A stretch of 64,000 nt of DNA from NCBI RefSeq assembly GCF_003025005.1, contig NZ_PVSS01000002.1, forward strand, positions 204,091-268,090. Reading direction: 5' to 3'. This document shows, in pieces, positions 8,726 through 17,101 of this stretch. The number at the start of each line of letters is the position of its first letter. The stretch's first letter is position 1. The notes under the pieces are model-generated. The model was not told the DNA's origin. It did not search any database and saw only the letters and a program-made list of their open reading frames with translations. The position numbers were made by a program, and so were the translations under genes. Source of the DNA: Brumimicrobium mesophilum (GTDB lineage Bacteria > Bacteroidota > Bacteroidia > Flavobacteriales_D > Crocinitomicaceae).

Positions 8726-10039
8726 TTAATCTGCTAATTTTCCATATAGATCGTAATGATCAGCTGATGTAATTAGAATTGGTGCAAAATCTCCAATTCT
8801 CACATAATTATCTTTGGCCTTAATCAAAACCTCATTATCAACCTCAGGAGAATCAAATTCTGTTCTACCAATAAAGTATTCTCCCTCTGCTTTATCAAAC
8901 AAAACCTTTCTTACTTGTCCCACATGTGTTTGATTCAAATCATAGCTAATTCCAGATTGTAATTCCATGATTTCATCAGCTCGTTGTTGTTTAATGGCAG
9001 CTGGGACATTGTCTTCGAAATTGAAAGCATGCGTGTTTTCCTCATGAGAGTAAGTAAAGATTCCTAAACGCTCAAACCTAGATTTTTCAACCCAATCGTA
9101 CATTTCTTGGAAATCAGCATCTGTTTCACCAGGATAACCTGAAATCAAAGTAGTTCTAATTGCAATTCCTGGTACTCTATCGCGAATATCAGATATAAGT
9201 CTTTCTGTCTTTTCTCTTGTAGTTCCTCTTCTCATGGCTTTCAACATATTCGTTGAACCATGTTGTAATGGCATATCTAAGTAATTACAAACATTACTTC
9301 TTTCTCTCATTACATCTAAGACATCCATTGGGAATCCAGTTGGAAAGGCATAATGCAATTTAATCCATTCAATTCCTTCAACATCCGCAAGTCGATCTAC
9401 AAGTTCAGCTAAGGCACGTTTTTTATATAAATCTAACCCATAATAAGTTAAATCCTGTGCAATCAACATCAACTCCTTTACTCCTTTTGCAGCTAATCCT
9501 TGTGCTTGTTTCATCAAGTCCTCAATTGGAGTAGATCTATGATTCCCTCTCATGATAGGAATAGCACAAAAAGAACATGGTCGATCACAACCTTCTGCTA
9601 TTTTAAAATAAGCATAATGAGATGGCGTTGTCAATAACCTTTCACCAACTAATTCATGTTTATAATCCGCTTTTAAAGTTTTTAGCATTCGTGGCAATTC
9701 ACGTGTACCAAAATAAGCATCAACTTCTGGAATTTCTTGTTCTAGCTCATCTTTATATCTTTGAGATAAACAACCTGTTACGTAAACTTTATCAACTTGA
9801 CCTTCCTTTTTTGCTTGAGCATAACGCAAAATAGTATCTATAGATTCTTGTTTTGCATTATCAATAAATCCACAAGTATTAATGATTACTATCTCAGAAT
9901 CATCCTGCTTTGCTTCATGCTCAACTTCAAATTTATTGGCTTTCAATTGTGCCATTAGCACTTCTGAATCATAAATATTCTTTGAACACCCTAAAGTGAC
10001 AACATTCACTTTGTTTTTCTTCAGCGTTTTTGTCTTCAT
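8726..10039 (-). CDS. rimO: Ribosomal protein S12 methylthiotransferase RimO
   Basis: The 437-residue radical-SAM enzyme adds a methylthio group to a conserved aspartate of ribosomal protein S12. The N-terminal UPF0004 domain has the three auxiliary cluster cysteines C18 (TLGCSKN), C56 (NTCGF) and C90 (VTGC). The radical-SAM domain has C151, C155 and C158 in EGCDRPCSFC. A TRAM domain ends the protein (about 370-437). LGCSKN with DSE distinguishes RimO from the tRNA enzyme MiaB (LGCQMN). It is a single-gene unit: a promoter abuts the start and the shared terminator lies downstream. Confidence 0.96.
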   Translation of the reverse strand: MKTKTLKKNKVNVVTLGCSKNIYDSEVLMAQLKANKFEVEHEAKQDDSEIVIINTCGFIDNAKQESIDTILRYAQAKKEGQVDKVYVTGCLSQRYKDELEQEIPEVDAYFGTRELPRMLKTLKADYKHELVGERLLTTPSHYAYFKIAEGCDRPCSFCAIPIMRGNHRSTPIEDLMKQAQGLAAKGVKELMLIAQDLTYYGLDLYKKRALAELVDRLADVEGIEWIKLHYAFPTGFPMDVLDVMRERSNVCNYLDMPLQHGSTNMLKAMRRGTTREKTERLISDIRDRVPGIAIRTTLISGYPGETDADFQEMYDWVEKSRFERLGIFTYSHEENTHAFNFEDNVPAAIKQQRADEIMELQSGISYDLNQTHVGQVRKVLFDKAEGEYFIGRTEFDSPEVDNEVLIKAKDNYVRIGDFAPILITSADHYDLYGKLAD

Positions 10040-10043
10040 GCCG

Positions 10044-10072
10044 CAAAGTTACAGCTTAAAAAAGATTTACAA
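10044..10072 (-). promoter_or_regulatory. rimO promoter abutting the start codon
   Basis: Read on the minus strand: TTG (10072-10070), an 18-nt spacer, a perfect -7 box TAACTTTG (10051-10044), then only 4 nt (CGGC) before the ATG at 10039. The expected transcription start falls at or beside the ATG, so the mRNA is probably leaderless. Confidence 0.75.
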
Positions 10073-10139
10073 GCAATCCGGTCTAAAAAGAATGTGAAAG
10101 TTAGGAATCTATTTATTATACTTTTCTAAATTGGATAAG

Positions 10140-10171
10140 TTGATAGTGATTCAAACAAATTTTTATCTTTG
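10140..10171 (+). promoter_or_regulatory. Promoter of the DUF1015-yggS operon
   Basis: TTG (10140-10142), a 21-nt spacer and a perfect -7 box TATCTTTG (10164-10171). The ATG is 39 nt further, giving a normal leader. Confidence 0.75.
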
Positions 10172-10210
10172 TTGTAATTGAAAGCAATCCAACTATGTAA
10201 TTCATAAACT

Positions 10211-11455
10211 ATGACAAAAATTAAAGCTTTTAAAGCTATCCGTCCTGTGCGTAGTAAAGCTCATTTAGTAGCTTCTCGTGCAGTGTCAACCTACAAACAT
10301 TCAATTCTTGAAGCCAAGTTAGAATCAAATCCATTTTCATTTATTCATATTATTCACCCAGAATTTTTTGAAAATGACAATACGAGAACTTTACCCAATA
10401 CTATAGAACGATTTTTAAAGGTTAAAGATAAGTATGAAGAGTTTTCTGCCAGAGGAATTCTACTTCAAGATGAAGATGAGGCATTTTATGTTTATAGACA
10501 ATCAACTCCAAATCACTCCTACCTCGGAGTTATTGGCGGGGCAAGTGTTCAAGAATATAAGGACAATAAAATAAAAAAACACGAAGCTACATTGGCATCT
10601 AGAGAAGCTATGTTTACAAATTACCTTGACATAGTAGGATTTAATGCAGAACCTGTGCTTTTAAGTCATAAGAAAAGCGATGAATTAGATTTAATTCTTA
10701 CGAAAATTGTAAAGAAACGTCCTGAATATGAATTTGCAACAACCGATGAATCAGTACATGAATTATGGATCACTACGCGTGAAGAAGTAAAGCAAATTCA
10801 AGATGCTTATGCGAATATAGAAACTTGTTACATCGCAGATGGTCATCATAGATCTGCATCATCAGTACGTTTACATGACTTGATAGCGGCCAAAGGAGAT
10901 TATAACAAAGATAAAAATTACAACTCCTTTTTGAGCTTTTTTATTGATGAAGAGAGATTAAATATTATGCCTTTCAATCGTTTATGTAGCACCTTAAATG
11001 GTCATTCGAAAAAGGAATTAATAAAGTTAGTTGAAAATCATTTTGAAGTGAAAGAATTAGAACGACCAAAAGCTCCAGAGCAACTTCATGATATTCACAT
11101 GTTCATTGATAGAAGTTGGTACAGATTAAGGTTAAGAACAGAAAAACACAGTAAATTAGATGCCGTAAGCAGCATTGATGCTGAAATTTTAACACGTTAC
11201 ATCTTATCTCCTGTTTTAGGAATTCATGATTTAACTACGGATGAAAATATTTCCTTTCAAAGCGGTGAAGATGGAATTTTAGCCTTAGAACATTCTGTTA
11301 ATTCTGGTGAAAATCAAGTGGGATTCTTATTGTACCCCGTTACAATGGAACAGCTAAAAGCAGTTGCTGACGAAAATGCAATTATGCCTCCTAAGTCTAC
11401 ATTTATTGAACCTAAAATGCGTAGTGGATTAACTATTTATAGAATTGACGAATGA
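10211..11455 (+). CDS. DUF1015 family protein
   Basis: The 414-residue protein matches the DUF1015 family (COG4198). The start (KIKAFKAIRPVRSKAHLVASRAV) is the family's usual opening on the generic pattern of 'F.A.RP....A..VA...YD'. Further family features are the YRQ segment near 95, the YIADGHHRSASS motif (about 207-218) and the IDAE segment near 320. DUF1015 proteins are widespread and soluble; I know of no proven activity, though the conserved His-rich ADGHHR loop suggests a catalytic or metal site. The gene overlaps yggS by 4 nt (ATGA), so the two are translationally coupled. This hints at a shared role in amino-acid or PLP metabolism, but that is only inference. Confidence 0.9.
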   Translation: MTKIKAFKAIRPVRSKAHLVASRAVSTYKHSILEAKLESNPFSFIHIIHPEFFENDNTRTLPNTIERFLKVKDKYEEFSARGILLQDEDEAFYVYRQSTPNHSYLGVIGGASVQEYKDNKIKKHEATLASREAMFTNYLDIVGFNAEPVLLSHKKSDELDLILTKIVKKRPEYEFATTDESVHELWITTREEVKQIQDAYANIETCYIADGHHRSASSVRLHDLIAAKGDYNKDKNYNSFLSFFIDEERLNIMPFNRLCSTLNGHSKKELIKLVENHFEVKELERPKAPEQLHDIHMFIDRSWYRLRLRTEKHSKLDAVSSIDAEILTRYILSPVLGIHDLTTDENISFQSGEDGILALEHSVNSGENQVGFLLYPVTMEQLKAVADENAIMPPKSTFIEPKMRSGLTIYRIDE

Positions 11456-12117
11456 TTGCAGTAAATTTATTAAAGGTTAAAGGCAGTATTCCTACGGATG
11501 TAACACTTGTTGCTGTTTCTAAAACCAAGCCTAATGAGGCAATTTTGGAAGCTTATCTAACTGGTCAACGTATATTTGGAGAAAATCGTGTTCAAGAATT
11601 AGTAGACAAACATGAAGAGCTTCCTAAGGATATAGAATGGCATTTTATTGGTCATTTACAAACCAAAAAAGTAAAATACATCGCTCCTTTCGTGTCTCTT
11701 ATACATGGAGTAGACAGCTTTAAACTTCTTTTAGAAATTAATAAACGTGCAAAAAATGAGGACAGAATAATTGATGTTTTAATCCAATTTCATATTGCAC
11801 AAGAAGAAAGTAAATTTGGTTTCGATTTCGAAGAAGCCAAAGAAATGTTCGAAAAGAAAGAATTTGCTGATCTTGAAAATGTTAATGTTCGTGGAGTTAT
11901 GGGAATGGCGACATTTACTGAAAATAAAGAAAAAGTTCAAGATGAATTCAGAACATTAAATAACTATTTCGAAGTTTTTAGAAGCCATTTCTTTAAATAT
12001 AATGAGGATTTCTCTATCATTTCCATGGGAATGAGCGGAGATTACGAAATCGCCATTGGTGAAGGAAGTAATATGGTAAGAATTGGAAGTACAATTTTTG
12101 GGGCAAGAAACACTTAA
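11452..12117 (+). CDS. YggS/PLPBP family PLP-binding protein
   Basis: The 221-residue protein is a single-domain TIM-barrel of the alanine-racemase fold. K24 in LVAVSKTKP is the residue that binds pyridoxal phosphate. Other family motifs are FGENRVQEL, WHFIGHLQTKK and the C-terminal SMGMSGDYEIAI...VRIGSTIFG. The family does not act as a racemase; it buffers pyridoxal phosphate, and its loss disturbs vitamin B6 and amino-acid balance. Its start overlaps the upstream DUF1015 gene by 4 nt. The length is typical for the family. Confidence 0.95.
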   Translation: MIAVNLLKVKGSIPTDVTLVAVSKTKPNEAILEAYLTGQRIFGENRVQELVDKHEELPKDIEWHFIGHLQTKKVKYIAPFVSLIHGVDSFKLLLEINKRAKNEDRIIDVLIQFHIAQEESKFGFDFEEAKEMFEKKEFADLENVNVRGVMGMATFTENKEKVQDEFRTLNNYFEVFRSHFFKYNEDFSIISMGMSGDYEIAIGEGSNMVRIGSTIFGARNT

Positions 12118-12161
12118 GTTCAATAGAAAAAGAAATAATCAATCAATTAATAGATTCCAAT

Positions 12162-12764
12162 ATGAAAACCATAACATTAGCTCTTCTACTATTCTTGCCT
12201 ACAATGGTTGCATTTACCCAAGTCAATTATATAGAATCGATTCAAACCGAAAGAGATAAATTTGAAAATAAATTATTAGCTACAGATTCAATTTTAAATT
12301 CAGAAGAACAGGAAAAAATAAATCAATTGAATCATTTCAAAATAGATTCAAGTTGGGTTTTAACTGCAGAATTCGAAAAGAAAAAAGGTAGAAAATTTGA
12401 AATGCCTACTACCACAAGTAGGACTCCAAAATATCAACGTTTAGGATATCTTCATTTTAATCACTCCGGGAAAAAATTCAAATTAGCCGTATATAAAAAC
12501 CTTGGATTGAAAGGTTCGGATTACAAAAACTATGTATTTGTTCCATTTAAAGATGCCAATGCCCCAGAATTAACCTATGGCGGAGGAAGATATTTGGATA
12601 TCGAAATGTCTATCAAAAGCAAAGAAGTAAGAGTGGATTTTAACAAAGCGTATAACCCTTACTGCGTATATTCCTATCGCTACTCTTGCCCAATAACTCC
12701 AGAAGAAAATCACATAGATGTGAAGGTGAATGCTGGCATCATGAATCCTGATAAAAAATTGTAG
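12162..12764 (+). CDS. DUF1684 family exported protein
   Basis: The 200-residue protein has a signal peptide (about 1-20, LLLFLPTMVAFTQ) followed by a DUF1684 domain. The family's landmarks are present: the ERDKFE opening, a central beta region around KFKLAVYKN, then YVFVPFKDA, TYGGGRYLDIE and the C-terminal DFNKAYNPYC with YSCPITPEEN. The conserved Asn-Pro-Tyr-Cys and Cys-Pro pair suggest a structural or redox site. The family function is unknown. It follows yggS by 44 nt, without a visible terminator, so it may be read from the same transcript. Confidence 0.9.
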   Translation: MKTITLALLLFLPTMVAFTQVNYIESIQTERDKFENKLLATDSILNSEEQEKINQLNHFKIDSSWVLTAEFEKKKGRKFEMPTTTSRTPKYQRLGYLHFNHSGKKFKLAVYKNLGLKGSDYKNYVFVPFKDANAPELTYGGGRYLDIEMSIKSKEVRVDFNKAYNPYCVYSYRYSCPITPEENHIDVKVNAGIMNPDKKL

Positions 12765-12797
12765 ACTTGCCAAATTGGATAAACCTACTACATTTTT

Positions 12798-13499
12798 TTA
12801 TTCACATTCTAATTTGTAATCCCAATCAAAATCTTTAAAAGTGATTCTTGATTCGAACCAAATTGTTTTTGCGTTTACTTCGACAGTATCGCTTTGCACA
12901 AACTGTATTTGCTGAACTGCTTTTGTTAGCATTAAATCGCTTCTAGAGAAATCAACTCTTCCTGTTGATTTCAATGCTTTTACAATATCTTGCTGTTCAG
13001 TTGAAGCCAGCCCTCTGGATTTACATTGAGTATAATTTGATTTATCAATAAAAACCAAAGCTGAATCTTTAGGTAAACGCACCATTGTTCCCCACCCCTC
13101 TAACTGCTCATATCTTTTCGGTTTTTCATTCTTATCTAAAACATGAGCGATTGTGATATAACTATCTTCGTACAGTGAGAATTGTAATCGTCTATCTATC
13201 GAGTCATTTTCTTCAACAATATAAACCTTAGGAAACTTATCTTTTAAACTATTTGAAAAATCAACATCTGCCTCTACTAAAAATTTATAAATGCTTTCTT
13301 TATTCAATCCTAATGCATCGAACGATTTAATCTGATTTTCTGGAAACACAATAATCTTATCTTGAATGGAATTTTTAACTCTATTGGTTGGAGTCCAAGA
13401 ACACCCTCTGTCTCTGAATAAAATACTTACGAAAATAGTTCCAATAAGAAAACCAATTAAATAATACCTAAGTCTTTTCCAAATTCCTTTCATAATCAC
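12798..13499 (-). CDS. Membrane-anchored protein of unknown function
   Basis: The 233-residue protein has a basic N-terminus, one membrane helix (about 10-27, YLIGFLIGTIFVSILF), then RDRGCSW and a soluble domain that should face the periplasm. I do not recognise the family. The domain mixes helices and strands, has a second cysteine near 160 (TQCKSRG) and contains no evident catalytic triad or metal motif. Two starts are possible, the first ATG (13499) or the one two codons later (13493). The -7 box at 13520-13513 fits either. It is convergent with the DUF1684 gene and appears to be a single-gene unit. Confidence 0.78.
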   Translation of the reverse strand: MIMKGIWKRLRYYLIGFLIGTIFVSILFRDRGCSWTPTNRVKNSIQDKIIVFPENQIKSFDALGLNKESIYKFLVEADVDFSNSLKDKFPKVYIVEENDSIDRRLQFSLYEDSYITIAHVLDKNEKPKRYEQLEGWGTMVRLPKDSALVFIDKSNYTQCKSRGLASTEQQDIVKALKSTGRVDFSRSDLMLTKAVQQIQFVQSDTVEVNAKTIWFESRITFKDFDWDYKLECE

Positions 13500-13512
13500 A
13501 ATTATTAGAATG

Positions 13513-13546
13513 CAAAAATAGGAGGAATATTAATAAGTTCTTCAAA
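13513..13546 (-). promoter_or_regulatory. Promoter of the membrane-anchored unknown gene
   Basis: Minus strand: TTTG (13546-13543), a 22-nt spacer and a perfect -7 box TATTTTTG (13520-13513), 13 nt before the first ATG. Confidence 0.65.
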
Positions 13547-13592
13547 AGCCTAATAAGATTCTGAATTATCTTTAACTTTTAGAATAAATAAA

Positions 13593-13808
13593 TTGGACGC
13601 CTATCATCTTCTCATTCCTATGATTATTTCAGCTGATAAATTCGAGAACAGATATGCAGGTAGACCAAGAAAAAAAGCATTTTTCCTGTGCTCATTCTAT
13701 TTAAAAAAGAAATTGGACACAGGCAAGTATTTTGAATTCATGTCATCCTTAGAAGTGCAAAAGCTAATCGATTACATTCCCATCAACAAAAGCTCAATTT
13801 CTTTGTAA
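13593..13808 (+). CDS. Doubtful small ORF
   Basis: The open frame encodes up to 71 residues from a TTG; the first ATG is at 13620, giving 62 residues. It is rich in Lys and Phe and includes GRPRKKAFFL. There is no recognisable domain, and its 3' end overlaps the convergent ald gene by 37 nt. An imperfect -7 box (TAACTTTT, 13573-13580) lies in front. It could be a short real gene, a remnant of a longer one, or chance. Confidence 0.25.
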   Translation: MDAYHLLIPMIISADKFENRYAGRPRKKAFFLCSFYLKKKLDTGKYFEFMSSLEVQKLIDYIPINKSSISL

Positions 13809-14992
13809 TTAAGATCAAACACCTTACCCAATACTTCACTAGTTAAAGTACCTTTGTACATATACACACCACTTCTAAAACCATGATCTCTTTTAATTAA
13901 TTCTTTATCACCTCCTTTGTCACCCATTTTAATTAAAACAGGAGCAAAAATATTCGAAATAGCGAAAGAGGCCGTTCTAGAAACACGTGAAGCAATGTTA
14001 GGCACACAATAATGTGTTACACCATATTTGTCAAATGTTGGCATTTCATGATTTGTTAACTCAGAAGTTTCAAAACATCCTCCTTGATCTATACTTACAT
14101 CAATAATTATGGAACCTGATTTCATATTGCTTACCATATCGGCAGAAACGATGCAAGGAGTTTTTCCAAATGGTGACCTTACGGCACCTATTACTACATC
14201 AGCTCTCATTAAGGCCTTATTCAAAACTTTTGGTTGAATAATAGATGTGAATATTCTATGTCCTATAGCTGTTTGAAGTCGTCTAAGTTTTCCTAATGAA
14301 TTATCAAATACTTTCACAGAACACCCTAATCCTAAGGCAGAACGAGCAGCAAATTCCCCTACTGTTCCTGCGCCTAAAATAACCACTTCCGTCGGTTGAA
14401 CACCAGCAATTCCTCCTAGCATTACACCTTTTCCATTTTTAAATGCATTAAGTAACTCTGCAGCAATATGAATTGATGTATTACCTGCAATTTCTCCCAT
14501 CGCTCTAACCACAGGAAAATGCCCTTCATCATCGCGCATATAATCCCAAGCGATAGCAGTAATTTTCTTTTGCATCATTTTTTGCAAAATCTGTTTAGGT
14601 TGTAGATTAATTTGAAGCGCAGAGATTAAAGTTTGACCTGTTCCCATCATATCCACCTCTTCCTCTATTGGAGGTGAAACCTTAAAAACAATATCGCATT
14701 GAAAAACCTCTTTTCGATCGTAAACAATTTCGGCTCCAGCTTCAGAATAAGCCCTATCAGAGAAATTAGCATTTTCACCAGCTTTCGTTTCAACTCTAAT
14801 ATCATGACCATTGGCCACCAATAAAGAAACAGCTTCGGGAACAAGCGCTACCCGTCTTTCTTGATAAGAATACTCTCTTGGAATCCCAATTTTCAAATTA
14901 CCTTTTTTACGGGCAATTTCTAACATTTCCTCTTGAGGAAGAAGTCTACCCTCCTTCATTAGGCTTTTAATTATCTCTGGATCTGTCTTCAT
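13772..14992 (-). CDS. ald: Alanine dehydrogenase
   Basis: The 406-residue protein belongs to the alanine dehydrogenase/PNT N-terminal superfamily. This enzyme interconverts L-alanine and pyruvate plus ammonia using NAD. The N-terminal catalytic domain has GIPREYSYQERRVAL with the substrate-binding Arg, and K in DIVFKVSPP. The NAD-binding domain has the dinucleotide motif VVILGAGTVGEFAA (about 209-222). The length exceeds the roughly 370 of the Bacillus enzyme because of an N-terminal extension of about 30 residues (up to KKGNLKIGI), which I recall as usual in Bacteroidota. The gene overlaps the end of tsaE by 4 nt, so it is translated with it. Confidence 0.92.
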   Translation of the reverse strand: MKTDPEIIKSLMKEGRLLPQEEMLEIARKKGNLKIGIPREYSYQERRVALVPEAVSLLVANGHDIRVETKAGENANFSDRAYSEAGAEIVYDRKEVFQCDIVFKVSPPIEEEVDMMGTGQTLISALQINLQPKQILQKMMQKKITAIAWDYMRDDEGHFPVVRAMGEIAGNTSIHIAAELLNAFKNGKGVMLGGIAGVQPTEVVILGAGTVGEFAARSALGLGCSVKVFDNSLGKLRRLQTAIGHRIFTSIIQPKVLNKALMRADVVIGAVRSPFGKTPCIVSADMVSNMKSGSIIIDVSIDQGGCFETSELTNHEMPTFDKYGVTHYCVPNIASRVSRTASFAISNIFAPVLIKMGDKGGDKELIKRDHGFRSGVYMYKGTLTSEVLGKVFDLNYKEIELLLMGM

Positions 14993-15405
14993 ATATCTAC
15001 TTCAATCTCACGACCGTCTTGATCATTCTTAGTAATATTAACCCATACGCAATCTTCAGGTAAAAGGTTCTCAATATTTTCTGCCCACTCAATCAAAATA
15101 ATGTTATCGTCATAAATATATTCCTCAATTCCTATATCATAGGCTTCATTTTCATCTTCAATTCTATACAAATCAAAATGATAAATTGTACCGAAATAAG
15201 GACTTTCATATTCGTTAACATAACCATAAGTAGGGGAACTAACTTGATCAACAATTCCCATTGCCTTAGCAAGATAAGAAATAAATGTGGTTTTTCCGGC
15301 ACCCATTTCACCTTTAAAGGCAAAGCAATTATATTCCTGCATTAAATCAATAAATTCTTTACTGATATTAATTAAATCTTCTTCGGTTCTTGCAACAAAC
15401 TTCAT
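14989..15405 (-). CDS. tsaE: tRNA t6A biosynthesis ATPase TsaE
   Basis: The 138-residue P-loop protein has Walker A GEMGAGKTT (32-40), the family motif SSPTYGYVNEY and FDLYRIEDENEAYDIGIEEY, and a C-terminal LIEWAENIE. TsaE works with TsaB and TsaD to make the universal t6A modification at position 37 of ANN-decoding tRNAs. Its length is typical. The stop overlaps the ald start by 4 nt. The strong terminator after porX lies upstream, so tsaE-ald is its own transcription unit, although no clear -7 box was found in front. Confidence 0.95.
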   Translation of the reverse strand: MKFVARTEEDLINISKEFIDLMQEYNCFAFKGEMGAGKTTFISYLAKAMGIVDQVSSPTYGYVNEYESPYFGTIYHFDLYRIEDENEAYDIGIEEYIYDDNIILIEWAENIENLLPEDCVWVNITKNDQDGREIEVDI

Positions 15406-15457
15406 ATTTGAGGATTTTAACCAATTAACATTGCTGTAGTCAATTGATATTTTGATT

Positions 15458-15498
15458 AAAAAAGAATACGAAGATACTAAATTAGCAGCTTCGTATTC
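15458..15498 (-). terminator. Terminator of porX
   Basis: Minus strand: a perfect 10-bp stem (GAATACGAAG, 15-nt loop, CTTCGTATTC) followed by a run of six T, starting 13 nt after the porX stop. Confidence 0.85.
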
Positions 15499-15510
15499 AA
15501 ATTCTAAATC

Positions 15511-17055
15511 CTATTTTTTTCCTCTCATCTCAACATATGGAATCAAAATCTCCTCTAAAGAAATTCCACCATGTTGGAAAGTTTCCGAGTAATATTTAGA
15601 GTAATGGTTATAGTTGTTTGGATAGACAAAGAAATCATTATTGCGACTAAAAACGTAGAGGTCTGAAATATTGTCCTTCGGTAGATATGCTTCATCAGGA
15701 TTTTTTACTTCAAATACTTCTTTATCCTTATAATTCAAATTCTTTCCAATTTTATATCTCAAATTGGTATTTGTTTCTTTAGGACCAACAACTTTTATAG
15801 CATTATTCACTTTCACGGTACCATGATCAGTAGTTAAAATAACTTTTGCACCCGTTTTAGCGATCTCTTTCATTATATCTTGCAAAGGTGAATGTTCAAA
15901 CCAACTCGAAGTTAATGAGCGATATGCAGCTTCATCATCAGCTAATTCACGTATCACCTTCATATCCGTACGAGCATGAGAAAGCATATCCACGAAATTG
16001 TACACAATCACATTTAAATCGTTATTTTTTAATTGATTAAGGTTTTCATATAATTTCTTACCAGCCTCTAAATTTGTGATTTTTCTATATCCAACTTTAG
16101 CTTCAATTCCAAGACGTTTCAATTGTTTTTTCAACAGATCTTCCTCATGAACATTTTTACCTCCTTCTTCCTCTTCTCCTACCCATAGATTAGGATATTT
16201 CTTTTTTATTTCACTCGGCATTAAACCAGCAAAAAGTGCATTTCTCGCATATTGAGTGGCTGTAGGTAAAATCGAATAAACAATTTCTTCCTTATCAAAA
16301 GAAAAATATTTACTTAATGCAGGACGAAGCATTTGATATTGATCATAACGTAAATTATCAACCACCAGCAAATAAACTGGTTCTTTCATGTGCGGAGCTA
16401 TCCTATCCTTAAATAAAGTATGTAGCATTTGAGGCCCCTCTTCAACCCCATTCAACCAATCCAAATAATTTTCTTCAATAAATTTAGAAAATGAGGAATT
16501 GGCCTCTTTCAATTGCATATCAAAAACCTCCTGCATTCCTTGATCCTCCATTTTGGAGAATTCTAAATCCCAATTGACCAATTTTTTATACATGCTACTC
16601 CACTCCTGCGCATCTAAACGATCACTTAAGTCCATTCCAATTTGCCTAAATTCTCTTTGGTAATTGGTATTTAATTTTTCAGAGACCAATTTACTTTGAT
16701 CAAGATTCTTTTTTAAACTCAAAAGAATTTGATTTGGGTTTACAGGTTTAATTAAATAATCGGCAATTTTTCCACCTATGGCCTCCTCCATAATGCTTTC
16801 TTCCTCACTTTTGGTAATCATCACCACAGGAACCATTGGTCTGAGCTCTTTTATTTTCGCCAAAGCGTCTAAACCAGAAATTCCCGGCATATTTTCATCT
16901 AAAAAAACGATATCATAAGCCGTTTCTTCGCATTTTTCAATTGCTTCCCCTCCACTGCGAACGGGTTCTACCTCGTACCCTTTCTGTGTTAAGAATATAA
17001 TATGTGGCTTTAATAAGTCGATTTCGTCATCTGCCCAAAGAATTTTCACTTGCAT
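15511..17055 (-). CDS. porX: PorX: response regulator with PglZ domain
   Basis: The 514-residue protein has an N-terminal receiver domain (1-120; phosphoacceptor D53 in IVFLDENMPG, K82 in MITKSEE), a helical linker (about 125-200), and a C-terminal PglZ domain of the alkaline phosphatase superfamily (about 215-514). The PglZ domain has VVDNLRYDQYQ near 231 and TTDHGTVKV with metal-binding Asp-His. PorX is the response regulator that, with PorY, controls the type IX secretion system, and its PglZ domain is a zinc-dependent phosphodiesterase. The three sorting-domain cargo proteins in this window fit. It is a single gene, divergent from the HD phosphohydrolase. Confidence 0.95.
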   Translation of the reverse strand: MQVKILWADDEIDLLKPHIIFLTQKGYEVEPVRSGGEAIEKCEETAYDIVFLDENMPGISGLDALAKIKELRPMVPVVMITKSEEESIMEEAIGGKIADYLIKPVNPNQILLSLKKNLDQSKLVSEKLNTNYQREFRQIGMDLSDRLDAQEWSSMYKKLVNWDLEFSKMEDQGMQEVFDMQLKEANSSFSKFIEENYLDWLNGVEEGPQMLHTLFKDRIAPHMKEPVYLLVVDNLRYDQYQMLRPALSKYFSFDKEEIVYSILPTATQYARNALFAGLMPSEIKKKYPNLWVGEEEEGGKNVHEEDLLKKQLKRLGIEAKVGYRKITNLEAGKKLYENLNQLKNNDLNVIVYNFVDMLSHARTDMKVIRELADDEAAYRSLTSSWFEHSPLQDIMKEIAKTGAKVILTTDHGTVKVNNAIKVVGPKETNTNLRYKIGKNLNYKDKEVFEVKNPDEAYLPKDNISDLYVFSRNNDFFVYPNNYNHYSKYYSETFQHGGISLEEILIPYVEMRGKK

Positions 17056-17101
17056 TGTCTGATTATTTTTAAATTTACATGATATTCATAAAAGTAAAGA
17101 T